From positions 1-64,000 of the forward strand of contig JAFWMH010000077.1 of assembly GCA_017510785.1 (NCBI GenBank): a stretch of 64,000 nt of DNA, written 5' to 3'. This DNA comes from Atopobiaceae bacterium (GTDB lineage: Bacteria > Actinomycetota > Coriobacteriia > Coriobacteriales > Atopobiaceae). The position numbers and the translations under genes are program-made. Within the stretch, counting starts at the first letter, position 1, and each line of letters opens with the position of its first letter. Positions 50,418-60,231 of this stretch are shown piece after piece. The notes below the pieces were generated by a model, which was given only the letters and a program-made list of their open reading frames with translations, was not told the origin of the DNA and did no database searches.

Positions 50418-51743
50418 TTAGTCACCCACCTTGAAGAGCTCTGGTCGACTCTCCACATACGACGCGAGATCCGCCTTCCCGCGTGCGGCATATGCCTGGT
50501 AGCGCTCGCGCTTGCGCAGCTTTTTGCCACCGAGCGCAGGCATAATGCCAAAGTTCACGTGCATGGGCTGGTAGGGAGCGGTGTTGGGGTCGGTCGCGTA
50601 GGCAACGAGCGCACCGAACACGCTCGTTCGTGGCAGCTCCACGTGCGCGAGGCCTCGCAGCTCTGCTACCGTGTTAAGACCCGCGAGCAGGCCCGACGCT
50701 ATGGCCTCCACATACCCTTCCGTGCCCGTGATTTGGCCGGCCAGGCGCACTTGGGTGCCCGGAATCGCAAACGTCGCGTCGAGCACGCGCGGCGAATCCA
50801 CGAACGTGTTGCGATGCATCACGCCATACCGCACGAAGTCACACGCCTCGAGGCCGGGAATCATGCGAAACACCCTTGCCTGCTCGCCCCACGTAAGGTT
50901 CGTTTGGAACCCGACCAGGTTATATGCCGTGCATTCGCGATTCTCGGCGCGCAGCTGCACCACCGCCCACGGACGCCTCCCAGTACGTGGGTCCTGAATG
51001 CCCACGGGTTTGAGGGCGCCAAAGCGAAGCGTGTCGATGCCCTTACGCGCCACCTCCTCTACCGGCTGGCAGGCGTTAAAGAGGTCCTTTTGCTCGAAGT
51101 CGCGCATCACCACGCGCTTCGCGTCCACCAACTCGTGCCAAAACGCCTCGTATTCGTCGCGGTCGAGCGGGCAATTGAGGTAGTCGCCACCGCCCTCCTC
51201 GTAGCGCGACTGCGAGAAGGCAATCTCCGTGTTGATGGTTTCCGCATCCACCACGGGCGCCGCCGCGTCGAAGAACGCAAGGTAATCCCGGCCCAAAACG
51301 TTCGCGATGGATTCGGCGAGTCGCGGCGAGCACAGAGGTCCTGCGCATATCACGCACCGATCCTCTGGCATCGCCACAACCTCTTCGCGCACCAACTCGA
51401 TGAGGGGCGAGGCCTCAACCGCTTCGCTCACACGAGCCGAGAAAAGCTCGCGGTCCACGGCAAGCGCCCCTCCCGCAGGCACGGCGCACGAGCGCGCGAT
51501 GGGCAACAACGACGAACCCATCATCTCCAGCTCGGCCTTGAGCATGCCCGCAGCGCTATCCTCCCGCGTCGACTTGAACGAGTTCGAGCACACCAACTCA
51601 GCCAATCCGTCACCGCTATGCGCAGGGGCTTCTCCACCAGGCCGCTGCTCGAAGAGCCTCACGCGAACGCCATGCGCGGCCAAGGTAAGCGCGCACTCGC
51701 ATCCCGCCAGACCTCCACCAACGACTGTAACGATGCCTTCCAT
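50418..51743 (-). CDS. trmFO: Folate/FAD-dependent tRNA m5U54 methyltransferase
   Basis: A 441-aa FAD protein. The N-terminal dinucleotide-binding motif is TVVGGGLAGCECAL. The family phrases ELVCSNSFKS, FFDAAAPVV, NCPLDRDEYEAFW, KPVGIQDPRTGRRPWAVVQL and GFQTNLTWGEQ are all present. It methylates U54 of tRNAs with methylene-tetrahydrofolate. ATG at 51743 is 6 bp after dprA. Confidence 0.96.
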   Translation of the reverse strand: MEGIVTVVGGGLAGCECALTLAAHGVRVRLFEQRPGGEAPAHSGDGLAELVCSNSFKSTREDSAAGMLKAELEMMGSSLLPIARSCAVPAGGALAVDRELFSARVSEAVEASPLIELVREEVVAMPEDRCVICAGPLCSPRLAESIANVLGRDYLAFFDAAAPVVDAETINTEIAFSQSRYEEGGGDYLNCPLDRDEYEAFWHELVDAKRVVMRDFEQKDLFNACQPVEEVARKGIDTLRFGALKPVGIQDPRTGRRPWAVVQLRAENRECTAYNLVGFQTNLTWGEQARVFRMIPGLEACDFVRYGVMHRNTFVDSPRVLDATFAIPGTQVRLAGQITGTEGYVEAIASGLLAGLNTVAELRGLAHVELPRTSVFGALVAYATDPNTAPYQPMHVNFGIMPALGGKKLRKRERYQAYAARGKADLASYVESRPELFKVGD

Positions 51744-51749
51744 GCTCGG

Positions 51750-52667
51750 TCATTCCTCCCCAGTGCCGCCCAAGCGCGGCGTGGTCCTATACTGCTGGTA
51801 CGACTCTTTAGTAAGAGAGTACCTGCCATCGATGAGATGTTCAACAATACCACGCGACTCGTAATCTGCAAGCGTACGCAAAACCGTAAGCACGTCCATG
51901 CCCAGGCGCGACGCAAGCTCGTCCGGCCGCATGGGAGAGGCCACGAGCGCGCTTACGACTTCGCCCATCTGGCTCGGCACTCCCTCCATCACCACGCGCA
52001 TCACCCCATAGTCCATCGAAAGGCGCATTTCCAAATCGGTCTCGCTGCAAATGGGCATGGCACCCTCCGCTATGAGCCGATTCGTTCCCTGTGAGCTCGG
52101 CGAGAACACCGACCCAGGAACGGCATAAATCGTTCGGTCCAGCTCCAGCGCGGCGTTTGCCGTACTCATGGTACCACTGCGCTCACCTGCCTCAGCCACA
52201 ACCAAAACCGGGGAAAGCGCCGCAATCACCACGTTTCGACGTGGAAACGCGCACTTGCGTGGAGGCATGCCCCATCTATCGAGCGAGATGACGGCTCCTC
52301 CCCGCTCAACCGCATCGCGATACACGTCTGTTGAGCTTGCCGGATACACGCGGTCGGCGCCACATCCCGCAACAATAATCGTGCGGCCGCCGGCATCGAG
52401 CGCCGCCCTGCTCGCCGCGTAGTCGCAGCCCATCGCGCCACCCGAAACCACGCAAATCTCGCTCTCGGCGGCAATGCGTCCGCACATCTCGGCAATTGCT
52501 ATGCCATAGGGCGTTGCACGTCGCGCTCCAATAATGGAAACCGTATCGCTCTCGAGCACCGTTGGGTCGCCGATTCCATAGAGCACCTCGATTTTCCGAA
52601 TGGCATCGCTGAGCAGTGACTTTGGAAAGAGCTCGTCATCGCGCCGCAGCTCCCACTTCTCCTCCAT
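51750..52667 (-). CDS. dprA: DNA-processing protein DprA (Smf)
   Basis: A 305-aa protein. The Rossmann-like DprA domain shows SIIGARRATPYG, VSGGAMGCDYAASRAAL (usual SGxAxGID), VYPASSTDVY and AVPGSVFSPSSQGTNRLIAEGA. A C-terminal winged-helix part (PMRPDELASRLGMDVLTV) follows. It loads RecA on incoming single-stranded DNA during transformation. The usual Ile-Asp after SGxAxG is Cys-Asp here. ATG at 52667 lies 14 bp past the comM stop. The N-terminal SAM-like domain is shorter than usual. Confidence 0.93.
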   Translation of the reverse strand: MEEKWELRRDDELFPKSLLSDAIRKIEVLYGIGDPTVLESDTVSIIGARRATPYGIAIAEMCGRIAAESEICVVSGGAMGCDYAASRAALDAGGRTIIVAGCGADRVYPASSTDVYRDAVERGGAVISLDRWGMPPRKCAFPRRNVVIAALSPVLVVAEAGERSGTMSTANAALELDRTIYAVPGSVFSPSSQGTNRLIAEGAMPICSETDLEMRLSMDYGVMRVVMEGVPSQMGEVVSALVASPMRPDELASRLGMDVLTVLRTLADYESRGIVEHLIDGRYSLTKESYQQYRTTPRLGGTGEE

Positions 52668-52681
52668 TGAACATCTCCCCC

Positions 52682-54178
52682 TCACAATGAGGCGCGCGTG
52701 CGAAAAGCGCAGGCCTCTACAATATGGTCCTTGTTCACGAGTTCCTTTTCGGCAAGATCGGCTATGGTTCGGGCCACGCGTGCTATGCGCACGATGTTGC
52801 GCCCGCCCAAGCCAAGCCGCCGCGCAACGCCGTCGAGCGTCGTTTTGGCCTTCGCGTCGAGGTTCTGCTCGGCAACGGAGCCTTTGGACCCCGACGCTCG
52901 TCCCTCCGCATTGCGTAGCCGCCACGACGCGAACTCACGCGCTGCCGCCACCGCATCGGCCATTTGCGCCGAGGACGTGCCGCCCTCCCCCGAAATTATG
53001 CGCGAGGGAGCGGGACGCCTTACGTCCACCAGTACGTCGATGCGGTCCATGAGCGGCCCACCTATGCGCGCCTGGTACGCCATGACGCGCCCGGGCGGGC
53101 ACCTACACTCATGGTCCGGGTCGCCCAAGTATCCGCAGGGGCACGGATTGGCAGCCGCGACGAGCATGAAGTCGCTGGGGAACACGTAGTTGCCTTCCGC
53201 GCGCACAACGCTCACCTCGCCATCTTCCATGGGCTGGCGCAGAGCCTGCAGCACGTTCGGCGCAAACTCCGGCAGCTCGTCCAAAAAGAGCACGCCATGG
53301 TGTGCCAGCGTTATTTCCCCAGGCGTCACCGGTCGCCCGCCGCCAACCATACCAGCCCTCGAAATCGCATGGTGCGGCGCACGGAACGGGCGATACCCGA
53401 ACTGCAGCGACTCAAGGCGCTGCCCCGCCACCGAGTGAATGAGCATGGCCTCTGCCCGCTCGCGGTCGCTCAGCTTCGAAAGGATCGTGGGCATGCGCTT
53501 TGCCATCATGGACTTTCCCGCCCCTGGAGGGCCAACCATAAGAAGACCATGCTCCCCTGCCGCGGCAATCACAAACGCCCGCTTCGCGAGCTCCTGGTCA
53601 ACCACGTCGGCAAAGTCCAAGCCCGACGCCGGAACCATTTCCTCCGAAAACGACTCGGAAAGGTTGCGTACGGGGCACAACTCCTCCACACCCCACACAA
53701 CATCGCGTAAGGTATCGCACACACGAGCCGTGGTGCCTTCCGGCAAGGCCGAATCGCTCGTCACGAGCGTAAGACCCTGCTCGCGCGCGAGGGCATCGTA
53801 GGCCACAAGTCCACGTACCTCTCGCACATCACCCTGCAGCCCAAGCTCTCCCACGAACATGCAATCGTCGAGCCCGTTCGTAGAGATTTGGTCGGTCACG
53901 GCAAGAATCGCGACTGCGATGGGCAAGTCGAAACCCGTACCCGATTTACGAACTTCGCTCGGGGCCAAATTCACCGTATAGCACTCACGCGGCACCTTAA
54001 AATCCGCATGCTTGCAGGCACTTCGCACACGGACGCGCGATTCCATAACGGCGAGGTCAACATTGCCCACGATGGTTATGCCAGGCAGCGTTTGCGAAAC
54101 CGAAACCTCAACCGTTATGGGTATGGCCTCAACGCCTCGCAGCATGGCAGAGCGCACCGCAAAGGTTCTGGCGCCCAT
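52682..54178 (-). CDS. comM: YifB/ComM family Mg-chelatase-like AAA ATPase
   Basis: A 498-aa protein with an N-terminal Lon-protease-like fold (TFAVRSAMLRGVEAIPITVEV, SEVRKSGTGFDLPIAVA), an AAA core with Walker A VGPPGAGKSMMAKRMP, and a C-terminal Mg-chelatase-like domain. A Cys-rich zinc-like segment lies at NPCPCGYLGDPDHECRCPP. In naturally competent bacteria ComM is a helicase for branch migration. Its pairing with dprA fits DNA uptake or recombination. ATG at 54178 is 1 bp past the yraN stop. Confidence 0.93.
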   Translation of the reverse strand: MGARTFAVRSAMLRGVEAIPITVEVSVSQTLPGITIVGNVDLAVMESRVRVRSACKHADFKVPRECYTVNLAPSEVRKSGTGFDLPIAVAILAVTDQISTNGLDDCMFVGELGLQGDVREVRGLVAYDALAREQGLTLVTSDSALPEGTTARVCDTLRDVVWGVEELCPVRNLSESFSEEMVPASGLDFADVVDQELAKRAFVIAAAGEHGLLMVGPPGAGKSMMAKRMPTILSKLSDRERAEAMLIHSVAGQRLESLQFGYRPFRAPHHAISRAGMVGGGRPVTPGEITLAHHGVLFLDELPEFAPNVLQALRQPMEDGEVSVVRAEGNYVFPSDFMLVAAANPCPCGYLGDPDHECRCPPGRVMAYQARIGGPLMDRIDVLVDVRRPAPSRIISGEGGTSSAQMADAVAAAREFASWRLRNAEGRASGSKGSVAEQNLDAKAKTTLDGVARRLGLGGRNIVRIARVARTIADLAEKELVNKDHIVEACAFRTRASL

Positions 54179-54179
54179 G

Positions 54180-54668
54180 TTAGTAATCCCACTCGTAGGC
54201 ACCCACTATGTAGCGGATGCGTGCTGTGTTTTTGTCTACGAACTTTACCGCAGCTACGTCAAAGCGAACGGAGTCCACTTCCACCTGCTTCGAAAGGTAG
54301 ATGAGCGCGAGCTTTTCGTACTTGTTGCGCTTGCGCGTTCGCACCGCCTGCTCGGGCTCGATCTCCTCCTCGCAATATGTGGCGAGACGCGACTTTACCT
54401 CAAGTAGCACGATGGTGTTGCCGTCGCGCGCAATGATGTCTACCTCGCCAAACGTACAGCGCCAGTTGCGTTCTAGCACCTCCATGCCGCGCTGCTCGAT
54501 GTAGTAGGCTACGACGTCTTCGCCCTTGTCGCCAATTTCGCGGTTGGTGTACTCCTCGCGCGCCAAGTCGAGACCAAAGCCCTCGCCCCGAATATCAACC
54601 TCGCGCACCTCTTCCACCATGTTTTCGTCGCTCGGCTCGATTGTGTTGGTTCTCGTTAGCAGTTCCAT
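54180..54668 (-). CDS. YraN/UPF0102 family endonuclease-like protein
   Basis: A 162-aa protein; ATG at 54668 behind AAGGAGGT. The first 45 residues are an acidic extension. The UPF0102 core starts at GDKGEDVVAYYIEQRGMEVLERNWR and has the nuclease-fold motif GEVDIIARDGNTIVLLEVKSR. Family members resemble Holliday junction resolvases, but their role is not settled. It sits upstream of comM with 1 bp between. Confidence 0.9.
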   Translation of the reverse strand: MELLTRTNTIEPSDENMVEEVREVDIRGEGFGLDLAREEYTNREIGDKGEDVVAYYIEQRGMEVLERNWRCTFGEVDIIARDGNTIVLLEVKSRLATYCEEEIEPEQAVRTRKRNKYEKLALIYLSKQVEVDSVRFDVAAVKFVDKNTARIRYIVGAYEWDY

Positions 54669-54846
54669 AGGTACCTCCTTCGTTGTTACGGGAGGCACAG
54701 GTTCGCAAACGCAACATACAGCAAACTCCCCGCCAGCATACAGCTATTGAGCGGCTCAATTGCAAAAACGGTACGTTAGCAGATAAACCCGCAGCGTGCA
54801 GGCGTGTTTGGTTTCTAGAAAAATGTGCAATGCCAAGTGGCCAGTT

Positions 54847-55632
54847 TTAGAAGAGACGAAGCGTCTCCACGAAGTTTCCACAAAAACTGGCCCGATGGAT
54901 GGGAGATAAGCCCAGTTTTCGAATCGCATCGATGTGCTCGGCAGATGCGTATCCCTTGCAGGAGGCCAAGTGATACTCTGGGTATTCCGCGTCGTAGGCT
55001 ATCATGAGCGCGTCGCGCGTCACCTTCGCCACGATGGACGCGGCCGCAATGCAGGCAACCTTGGCGTCGCCCTTTACCACGCATCGTTCGCGGGGATGTA
55101 CGTGGACGGGATTGCCATCGATGAGCACGCAATCGGGTTCCACGCCCGCATTCTTTATGGCTTCGGCCATTGCCATGCGCAGGCACCGCGACATGCCTCG
55201 TTTATCTATAACATCGGGAGCGATGTGCGCAATGCCGTACGCCACGGCATGCCGCTCGATGCGCCTGCACAGCGCCTCACGACGCGCAGGCGTAAGCTGC
55301 TTGGAATCGTTGATGCCCCACATGAGGGGCTCCTCGGGGAGAACGACGGCAGCAACGGTTAGGGGACCTGCCACAGCACCTCTGCCTACCTCGTCGATGC
55401 CCATAACAACGCCGCCGCCCGAAAGCTCGCGCTGGTACGAGTACATGCCCTCCACGCGGCTTCGCTCGCGCTGCTCGCGCCCGGCTCTTCTTCGCGCTGT
55501 CTCGAGCGCTGCCTGAACCTGCTTGCGCGGATCGTCGGCATAGCGCCGCTCGAGCTCGGCGAGCTCGTCGATGCTGGCACCCGCTATGATGCCTGCGATC
55601 TCCCTCGCGCGAAGCACTCCCTTATCCGACAC
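54847..55632 (-). CDS. rnhB: Ribonuclease HII
   Basis: A 261-aa enzyme that removes ribonucleotides from DNA. The active-site motif is GIDEVGRGAVAGPL with Asp and Glu, and further acidic residues are in VLIDGNPV and ASIVAKVTRDALM. A GTG at 55632 is chosen because GGGGAGG lies 6 bp upstream. An ATG at 55647 falls in the tail of the rplS terminator. The first 80 residues are an N-terminal extension not needed for the fold. Confidence 0.94.
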   Translation of the reverse strand: MSDKGVLRAREIAGIIAGASIDELAELERRYADDPRKQVQAALETARRRAGREQRERSRVEGMYSYQRELSGGGVVMGIDEVGRGAVAGPLTVAAVVLPEEPLMWGINDSKQLTPARREALCRRIERHAVAYGIAHIAPDVIDKRGMSRCLRMAMAEAIKNAGVEPDCVLIDGNPVHVHPRERCVVKGDAKVACIAAASIVAKVTRDALMIAYDAEYPEYHLASCKGYASAEHIDAIRKLGLSPIHRASFCGNFVETLRLF

Positions 55633-55648
55633 GCGCCACCTCCCCATA

Positions 55649-55674
55649 CAAAAAAGCCACCCCTGAGGGGTGGC
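55649..55674 (-). terminator. Terminator after rplS
   Basis: On the minus strand GCCACCCCT pairs with AGGGGTGGC and is followed by TTTTTT. It lies between rplS and rnhB and could reduce read-through to rnhB. Confidence 0.9.
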
Positions 55675-55694
55675 TCCCGGAAAAATCGCAACCT

Positions 55695-56045
55695 TTACAT
55701 GCGCTTCTCGCGAATGCGTGCGGCCTTGCCCACGCGATCGCGCAAGTAGTACAGCTTGGCGCGACGTACCTGACCATGACGGACAACTTCGAGACGAGCA
55801 ATCTTGGGGCTATGCACCGGGAAGGTACGCTCAACGCCCACGCCAAAGCTCAGCTTGCGAACGGTAAACGTCTCGCGCGCGCCAGCGCCACTCATACGAA
55901 TGACGTCGCCCTGGAACACCTGCTCACGCTCACGCTCGCCCTCGCGAATGCGATAGTGAACACGCACGTTATCGCCCACGATCATCTTGGGCAAATCTTC
56001 GCGAATTTGCTCCGCCTCGATTGCACCGATGTAATCCACTGCCAT
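55695..56045 (-). CDS. rplS: 50S ribosomal protein L19
   Basis: A 116-aa protein of the usual length, with [52 protein letters not shown] and [18 protein letters not shown]. It sits at the interface of the ribosomal subunits. Usual neighbours such as rimM and trmD are not next to it; a lipoprotein gene is upstream instead. Confidence 0.97.
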   Translation of the reverse strand: MAVDYIGAIEAEQIREDLPKMIVGDNVRVHYRIREGEREREQVFQGDVIRMSGAGARETFTVRKLSFGVGVERTFPVHSPKIARLEVVRHGQVRRAKLYYLRDRVGKAARIREKRM

Positions 56046-56161
56046 AGTACTTCCCTCTCTAGAGGTGCCTGCGCCTCAGCGCGACACATAGCTTTACACA
56101 CAAGGCGTTACTTTACCTCATCCGCATATTACTTGCAAGTTTCACCACACAATAACTTGCA

Positions 56162-57136
56162 TCACACGCAAAAGCCCACGACGACGGCAGCAGGGACTTC
56201 GGGCGAGTCGAGGGCCTGCGGAAAGCCCGAGGCCATTACTTGGTAAAAGAACCCGTTAACGCCCGTCTCAGAGTATACCCACTCAAAAGGATACGGCGTT
56301 CTGTACCACCACGCCGAAGGCCCCGTTGAGTTAGCAAGCGACAAAAAGCCATTGGGGTCCGTCTCGCCCGTCACGCCCTCTTGAACAAACGTTTCGTACT
56401 GCACGCCCTCGGCATTGAGCATGCCATCCACGTCTTCCGAACCCCTGCGGCCGTGGAATTCCTCTATGTCCCACGCCACGTCTCCACACACCTCATGAAC
56501 GGAGAACGGCCATAGTTCGTCGTCCGTCACGGTTATGCTCTCGAAGGAATCGCTAATGCCCACGTTGTTGGTGAGCTTACGTACGGGCACGATCTTTTCG
56601 GCCAGCTCCTTCGGCAGGCGCGCCTTTTGCTCCGTTGCAAGCTTTCCCCGCAACGTGCAGGCCTCCCAACCGCCTTCAACCGTTGCCACATCGTTCATGG
56701 GAAGAAGCGCAAGTCCGCCCACCGTCATAAACGTAAGGCCCGCCTTACCCTTGCCATCCGCCCTCTCATCATGACAAATTCCTGCCACGCGCACATCGAG
56801 CGCCAGCTTCTCGTCCAAAAGGATTTGCTTTTTTTGCCGTGTAAGCGAGCCGTCCTCTTCCACGATGCCGTATTTCTTTGCAACCTCGCGCTGCGCTGCC
56901 TCGTCCGACTCCTTTGCAATGAGAGCCGAAATCTCGCTTAGCTCGTCCCAGGTGTAGTCGTTGAGGGCCTTCTTCTCGAGCTTCTTCTCCTTTGGAGCCT
57001 CCTCGGCGTATACGGCAGGCTTCGACTCTCCTTGCGCCTCACCCGTGGGCTGTGCACAACCCCACAAACAGGCGCACAGTGCCATGGGCGCCAACGCCCA
57101 CATTACGATTCGTAGCGTTCTTACGACTTCCTTCAC
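56162..57136 (-). CDS. Lipoprotein with DUF6273-like domain
   Basis: About 324 aa; the GTG at 57136 lies 6 bp after AAAGGAGG. The signal peptide ends in CLWGC, a lipobox. A charged helical part follows (residues 45-110), then a DUF6273-like domain with GGWEACTLRGKLATEQKARLP, SFESITVTDDELWPFSVHEV and a Trp-rich WWYRTPYPFEWVYSE. The function of that domain is unknown; it occurs in secreted gut-bacterial proteins. The gene follows ppdK after the ppdK terminator. Confidence 0.65.
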   Translation of the reverse strand: MKEVVRTLRIVMWALAPMALCACLWGCAQPTGEAQGESKPAVYAEEAPKEKKLEKKALNDYTWDELSEISALIAKESDEAAQREVAKKYGIVEEDGSLTRQKKQILLDEKLALDVRVAGICHDERADGKGKAGLTFMTVGGLALLPMNDVATVEGGWEACTLRGKLATEQKARLPKELAEKIVPVRKLTNNVGISDSFESITVTDDELWPFSVHEVCGDVAWDIEEFHGRRGSEDVDGMLNAEGVQYETFVQEGVTGETDPNGFLSLANSTGPSAWWYRTPYPFEWVYSETGVNGFFYQVMASGFPQALDSPEVPAAVVVGFCV

Positions 57137-57179
57137 GACTTCCTCCTTTGCTCCACCTTCAGGAGCGTCCTCAAAATGC

Positions 57180-57212
57180 AAAAGGGGGACGAACCGTGTG
57201 GCTCGTCCCCCC
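57180..57212 (-). terminator. Terminator after ppdK
   Basis: On the minus strand GGGGGACGAGCC pairs with GGTTCGTCCCCC, then TTTTGC. It lies 29 bp past the ppdK stop. Confidence 0.85.
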
Positions 57213-57240
57213 AACGCTTCACTCCACAGGAGATAAAGAC

Positions 57241-60063
57241 TTAGAGCTTGGCAGCTCCGCCGTTGGACTTAATCTTGGCCTGAGCAGCCGCGAGACGTGC
57301 GATGGGCACGCGGAACGGCGAGCAGGACACGTAGTCGAGGCCGAGATCGTAGTACACTTGGATGGAGTCGGGATCGCCGCCGGTCTCGCCGCACACGCCG
57401 CACATGATGTCGGGGTTCGTGTCGTGGCCACCCTTGACGCCGAGCTCGACGAGGCGTGCAACGCCACGGTCGATGGTCGCGAACGGGTTGAGCTTGATGA
57501 GCTTCTCCTCGAGGTAGGTGTCCATGAAGGAGGACTCAACGTCGTCGCGCGAGAAGCCGAGGCACGTCTGCGTGAGGTCGTTGGTGCCGAAGGAGAAGAA
57601 GTCGGCATACTTGGCGATGTGGTCGGCGGTGATGGCCGCACGCGGGAGCTCGATCATGGTGCCGATGGGGATATCGAGCTTGATGCCGTACTCCTCCTCG
57701 ACTGCCTTGATGTCGTCCTCGCACATCCAGCGGAGGTGCTTGAGCTCCTCGGAGAAGGCCACGAGCGGAATCATGATTTCCGGCTTGGCGTCGACGCCCT
57801 CCTTGATGAGCTCGGCCGCCGCCTCGCAAATGGCACGGAACTGCATGTGGTTGAGCTCGGGATACAGGAAGCCGAGGCGGCAGCCACGGGTGCCGAGCAT
57901 GGGGTTGGCCTCCTGGAAGGAGTCGATGCGCTTGAGCAGAGCCGTCTTGGTGGCGACTGCCTTGCAGAGCTCGTCCTTGAGGGCGCAGAGCTTCTCGTCA
58001 ACGGTAGCAGCAGCGTCAACGGCCTTGGCGGCAGCGTCGAGCTTGGCAATCTCTACCTCGAGCTCACGCGGGGAGTCGAGGAACTCATGCAGCGGCGGAT
58101 CGAGCAGGCGCACGATGACGGGCAGGCCGGCCATAGCCTTGAACATGCCAAGGAAGTCGCCCTTCTGGGCCTCGCCAAGCTTCTTGAGAACCTCGGCCTT
58201 GACCTCGGCATCGTCGGAAAGGATGAAGTCCTGGATGAGCTGCTTGCGGTCGCCCAGGAACATGTGCTCGGTGCGGCACAAACCGATGCCCACGGCACCG
58301 TTCTCGCGGCTGAGCTCGGCATCCTCGGGGTTGTCGGCGTTGGCGCGAACACCCATCACGCGGCCACGCTCGGGGTTGAGGCGAATCTCGTCGGCCCAAT
58401 CCAGGATGGTTTGCACGTCGCCACCGAGCTCGGGGCGCACGAGCTTGAGCTCACCGAGGTAGATGTTGCCCGTGGAGCCGTCGATGGAGATGACGTCGCC
58501 CTCGTGCAGCACCACGTCGGTGCCGGCAATGGTGCACTTCTTGTTGGGAGCGTCAATCTGCAGAGCCTCGGCGCCGCAAACGCAGGGAGCACCCATGCCA
58601 CGGGCGATAACGGCCGCGTGGCTCGTCTTGCCACCATGCGAGGTGAGGATGCCCTCGGCTGCAACCATGCCGTGCAGGTCGTCGGGGGTCGTCTCCCAGC
58701 GCACGAGCACGCAGGGCTTGCCGGCGGCTGCCCACTCTTCGGCAACCTCGGAGCTAAACACGACGCCACCCACGGCAGCGCCGGGCGAGGCGTTGAGGCC
58801 CTTGGCGAGAACTTCCTTGGCCTTGATGTCGGCCGCGTCGAACTGCGGGTGCAGGAGCTGGTCGAGCTGGTCGGGGGCCACGCGCATAACGGCCTCTTCC
58901 TTGGTGATGCGACCCTCCTCAACCATCTGGATGGCGACCTTCAACGCGGAGAGGGCGGTACGCTTGCCCACGCGGGTTTGCAGCATGAAGAGCTTGCCCT
59001 GCTCGATGGTGAACTCGAGGTCCATCATGTCCGCGTAGTGATCCTCGAGGATCTCGAAGACGTGGAAGAGCTGCTTGCCAGCCTCCTCCAGACCAGGCTC
59101 GGTGGGGAGCTTGGCGATGGGCTCGGTGTTACGGATGCCGGCTACGACGTCCTCACCCTGAGCGTTGACCAGGTAGTCACCATAGCGCTCGTTTGTACCG
59201 TCGGCGGGGTTACGGGTAAAGGCAACGCCGGTTGCGGAGGTGTTGCCCTTGTTGCCGAATGCCATGACCTGGACGTTAACGGCGGTGCCCAGGGAGTCGT
59301 CAATCTTGTTCTGCTTGCGGTACAAGATGGCGCGCTCGGTGTTCCAAGAACCAAATACGGCCTGCTCGGCAAGACGGAGCTGCAGAATGGGGTCGTGAGG
59401 GAAGACGGCCTTGCCATCAACCTCAACCTCGGGGTAATCGGCAACGTTCACGTTGTCGGCAAAAATCTGCTTAAAGGTGGCGACAAGATCCTTGAGGTCG
59501 TCGGCATCGAGGTCGGTGTCGAGCTTGACGCCCTTCTCGGCCTTCTTGGCGGAGATGGCATCCTCGAACAGCTGGCCGGAAACGCCCATAACGACGCTCG
59601 AGAACATCTGCACGAAACGACGATAGGAGTCGTACGCGAAGCGGGGGTTCTCGGTTTGCTTGATGAGGCCCTGCACGGAGTCGTCGTTGAGGCCAAGGTT
59701 AAGAACGGTATCCATCATGCCGGGCATCGAGAAGGGAGCACCGGAACGAACGGAAACGAGCAGCGGGTCGTCGGCGTCGCCGAGCTTCTTGCCCATGCGC
59801 TCCTCGAGGTCCTTGCGATACTCGTCGATCTCGTCCAGAACGCCCTCGGGCCACACGTTGCCAGCGCTGGAGTACTCAACGCAAGTCTGGCAGGTAATGG
59901 TAAAGCCCGCAGGGACCGGAAGGCCCAGAGCCGCCATCTCGGCAAGGTTGGCACCCTTGCCACCGGTAATCCACTTTGCTTCGTCGACCGTTGCGCCAGC
60001 AACCTCGGAAACGTTGTTGCCCTCTTGGTCGAAACCGAAGCGATACACATGCTTCTCTGCCAT
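57241..60063 (-). CDS. ppdK: Pyruvate, phosphate dikinase
   Basis: A 940-aa enzyme that interconverts pyruvate, ATP and phosphate with phosphoenolpyruvate, AMP and pyrophosphate. The ATP-grasp domain starts at KWITGGKGANLAEM. The phosphohistidine domain has GGKTSHAAVIARGMG, with the swivelling His at about residue 482. The C-terminal PEP barrel has GTNDLTQTCLGFSRDD and GVCGETGGD. ATG at 60063 follows AAGGAG. In fermenting bacteria it often runs towards ATP. A truncated PPDK regulator gene lies directly upstream. Confidence 0.97.
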   Translation of the reverse strand: MAEKHVYRFGFDQEGNNVSEVAGATVDEAKWITGGKGANLAEMAALGLPVPAGFTITCQTCVEYSSAGNVWPEGVLDEIDEYRKDLEERMGKKLGDADDPLLVSVRSGAPFSMPGMMDTVLNLGLNDDSVQGLIKQTENPRFAYDSYRRFVQMFSSVVMGVSGQLFEDAISAKKAEKGVKLDTDLDADDLKDLVATFKQIFADNVNVADYPEVEVDGKAVFPHDPILQLRLAEQAVFGSWNTERAILYRKQNKIDDSLGTAVNVQVMAFGNKGNTSATGVAFTRNPADGTNERYGDYLVNAQGEDVVAGIRNTEPIAKLPTEPGLEEAGKQLFHVFEILEDHYADMMDLEFTIEQGKLFMLQTRVGKRTALSALKVAIQMVEEGRITKEEAVMRVAPDQLDQLLHPQFDAADIKAKEVLAKGLNASPGAAVGGVVFSSEVAEEWAAAGKPCVLVRWETTPDDLHGMVAAEGILTSHGGKTSHAAVIARGMGAPCVCGAEALQIDAPNKKCTIAGTDVVLHEGDVISIDGSTGNIYLGELKLVRPELGGDVQTILDWADEIRLNPERGRVMGVRANADNPEDAELSRENGAVGIGLCRTEHMFLGDRKQLIQDFILSDDAEVKAEVLKKLGEAQKGDFLGMFKAMAGLPVIVRLLDPPLHEFLDSPRELEVEIAKLDAAAKAVDAAATVDEKLCALKDELCKAVATKTALLKRIDSFQEANPMLGTRGCRLGFLYPELNHMQFRAICEAAAELIKEGVDAKPEIMIPLVAFSEELKHLRWMCEDDIKAVEEEYGIKLDIPIGTMIELPRAAITADHIAKYADFFSFGTNDLTQTCLGFSRDDVESSFMDTYLEEKLIKLNPFATIDRGVARLVELGVKGGHDTNPDIMCGVCGETGGDPDSIQVYYDLGLDYVSCSPFRVPIARLAAAQAKIKSNGGAAKL

Positions 60064-60170
60064 GTACAACTCCTTCTTATACATTCCCTGGCGCCTGCGC
60101 GCCCGTGTGCTACACAATAACAGAATGCTCTTCTCTTATACACTGCGTTCGCACATATGGCAGAAAACAA

Positions 60171-60199
60171 CAAAAAACCCCGCCCCACGAGGGACGGGG
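60171..60199 (-). terminator. Terminator between the PPDK regulator gene and ppdK
   Basis: On the minus strand CCCCGTCCC pairs with GGGGCGGGG, followed by TTTTTTG. It suggests that ppdK has its own promoter. Confidence 0.9.
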
Positions 60200-60231
60200 A
60201 TTACGCGCGTAACGCAGCAGACAAAAACGTA

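Noticed and set aside
56992-60120. A 1042-aa plus-strand open frame opposite ppdK
   Set aside because: It is the mirror of a highly conserved gene with strong codon bias; its product is rich in Leu/His/Val/Gly without any domain.
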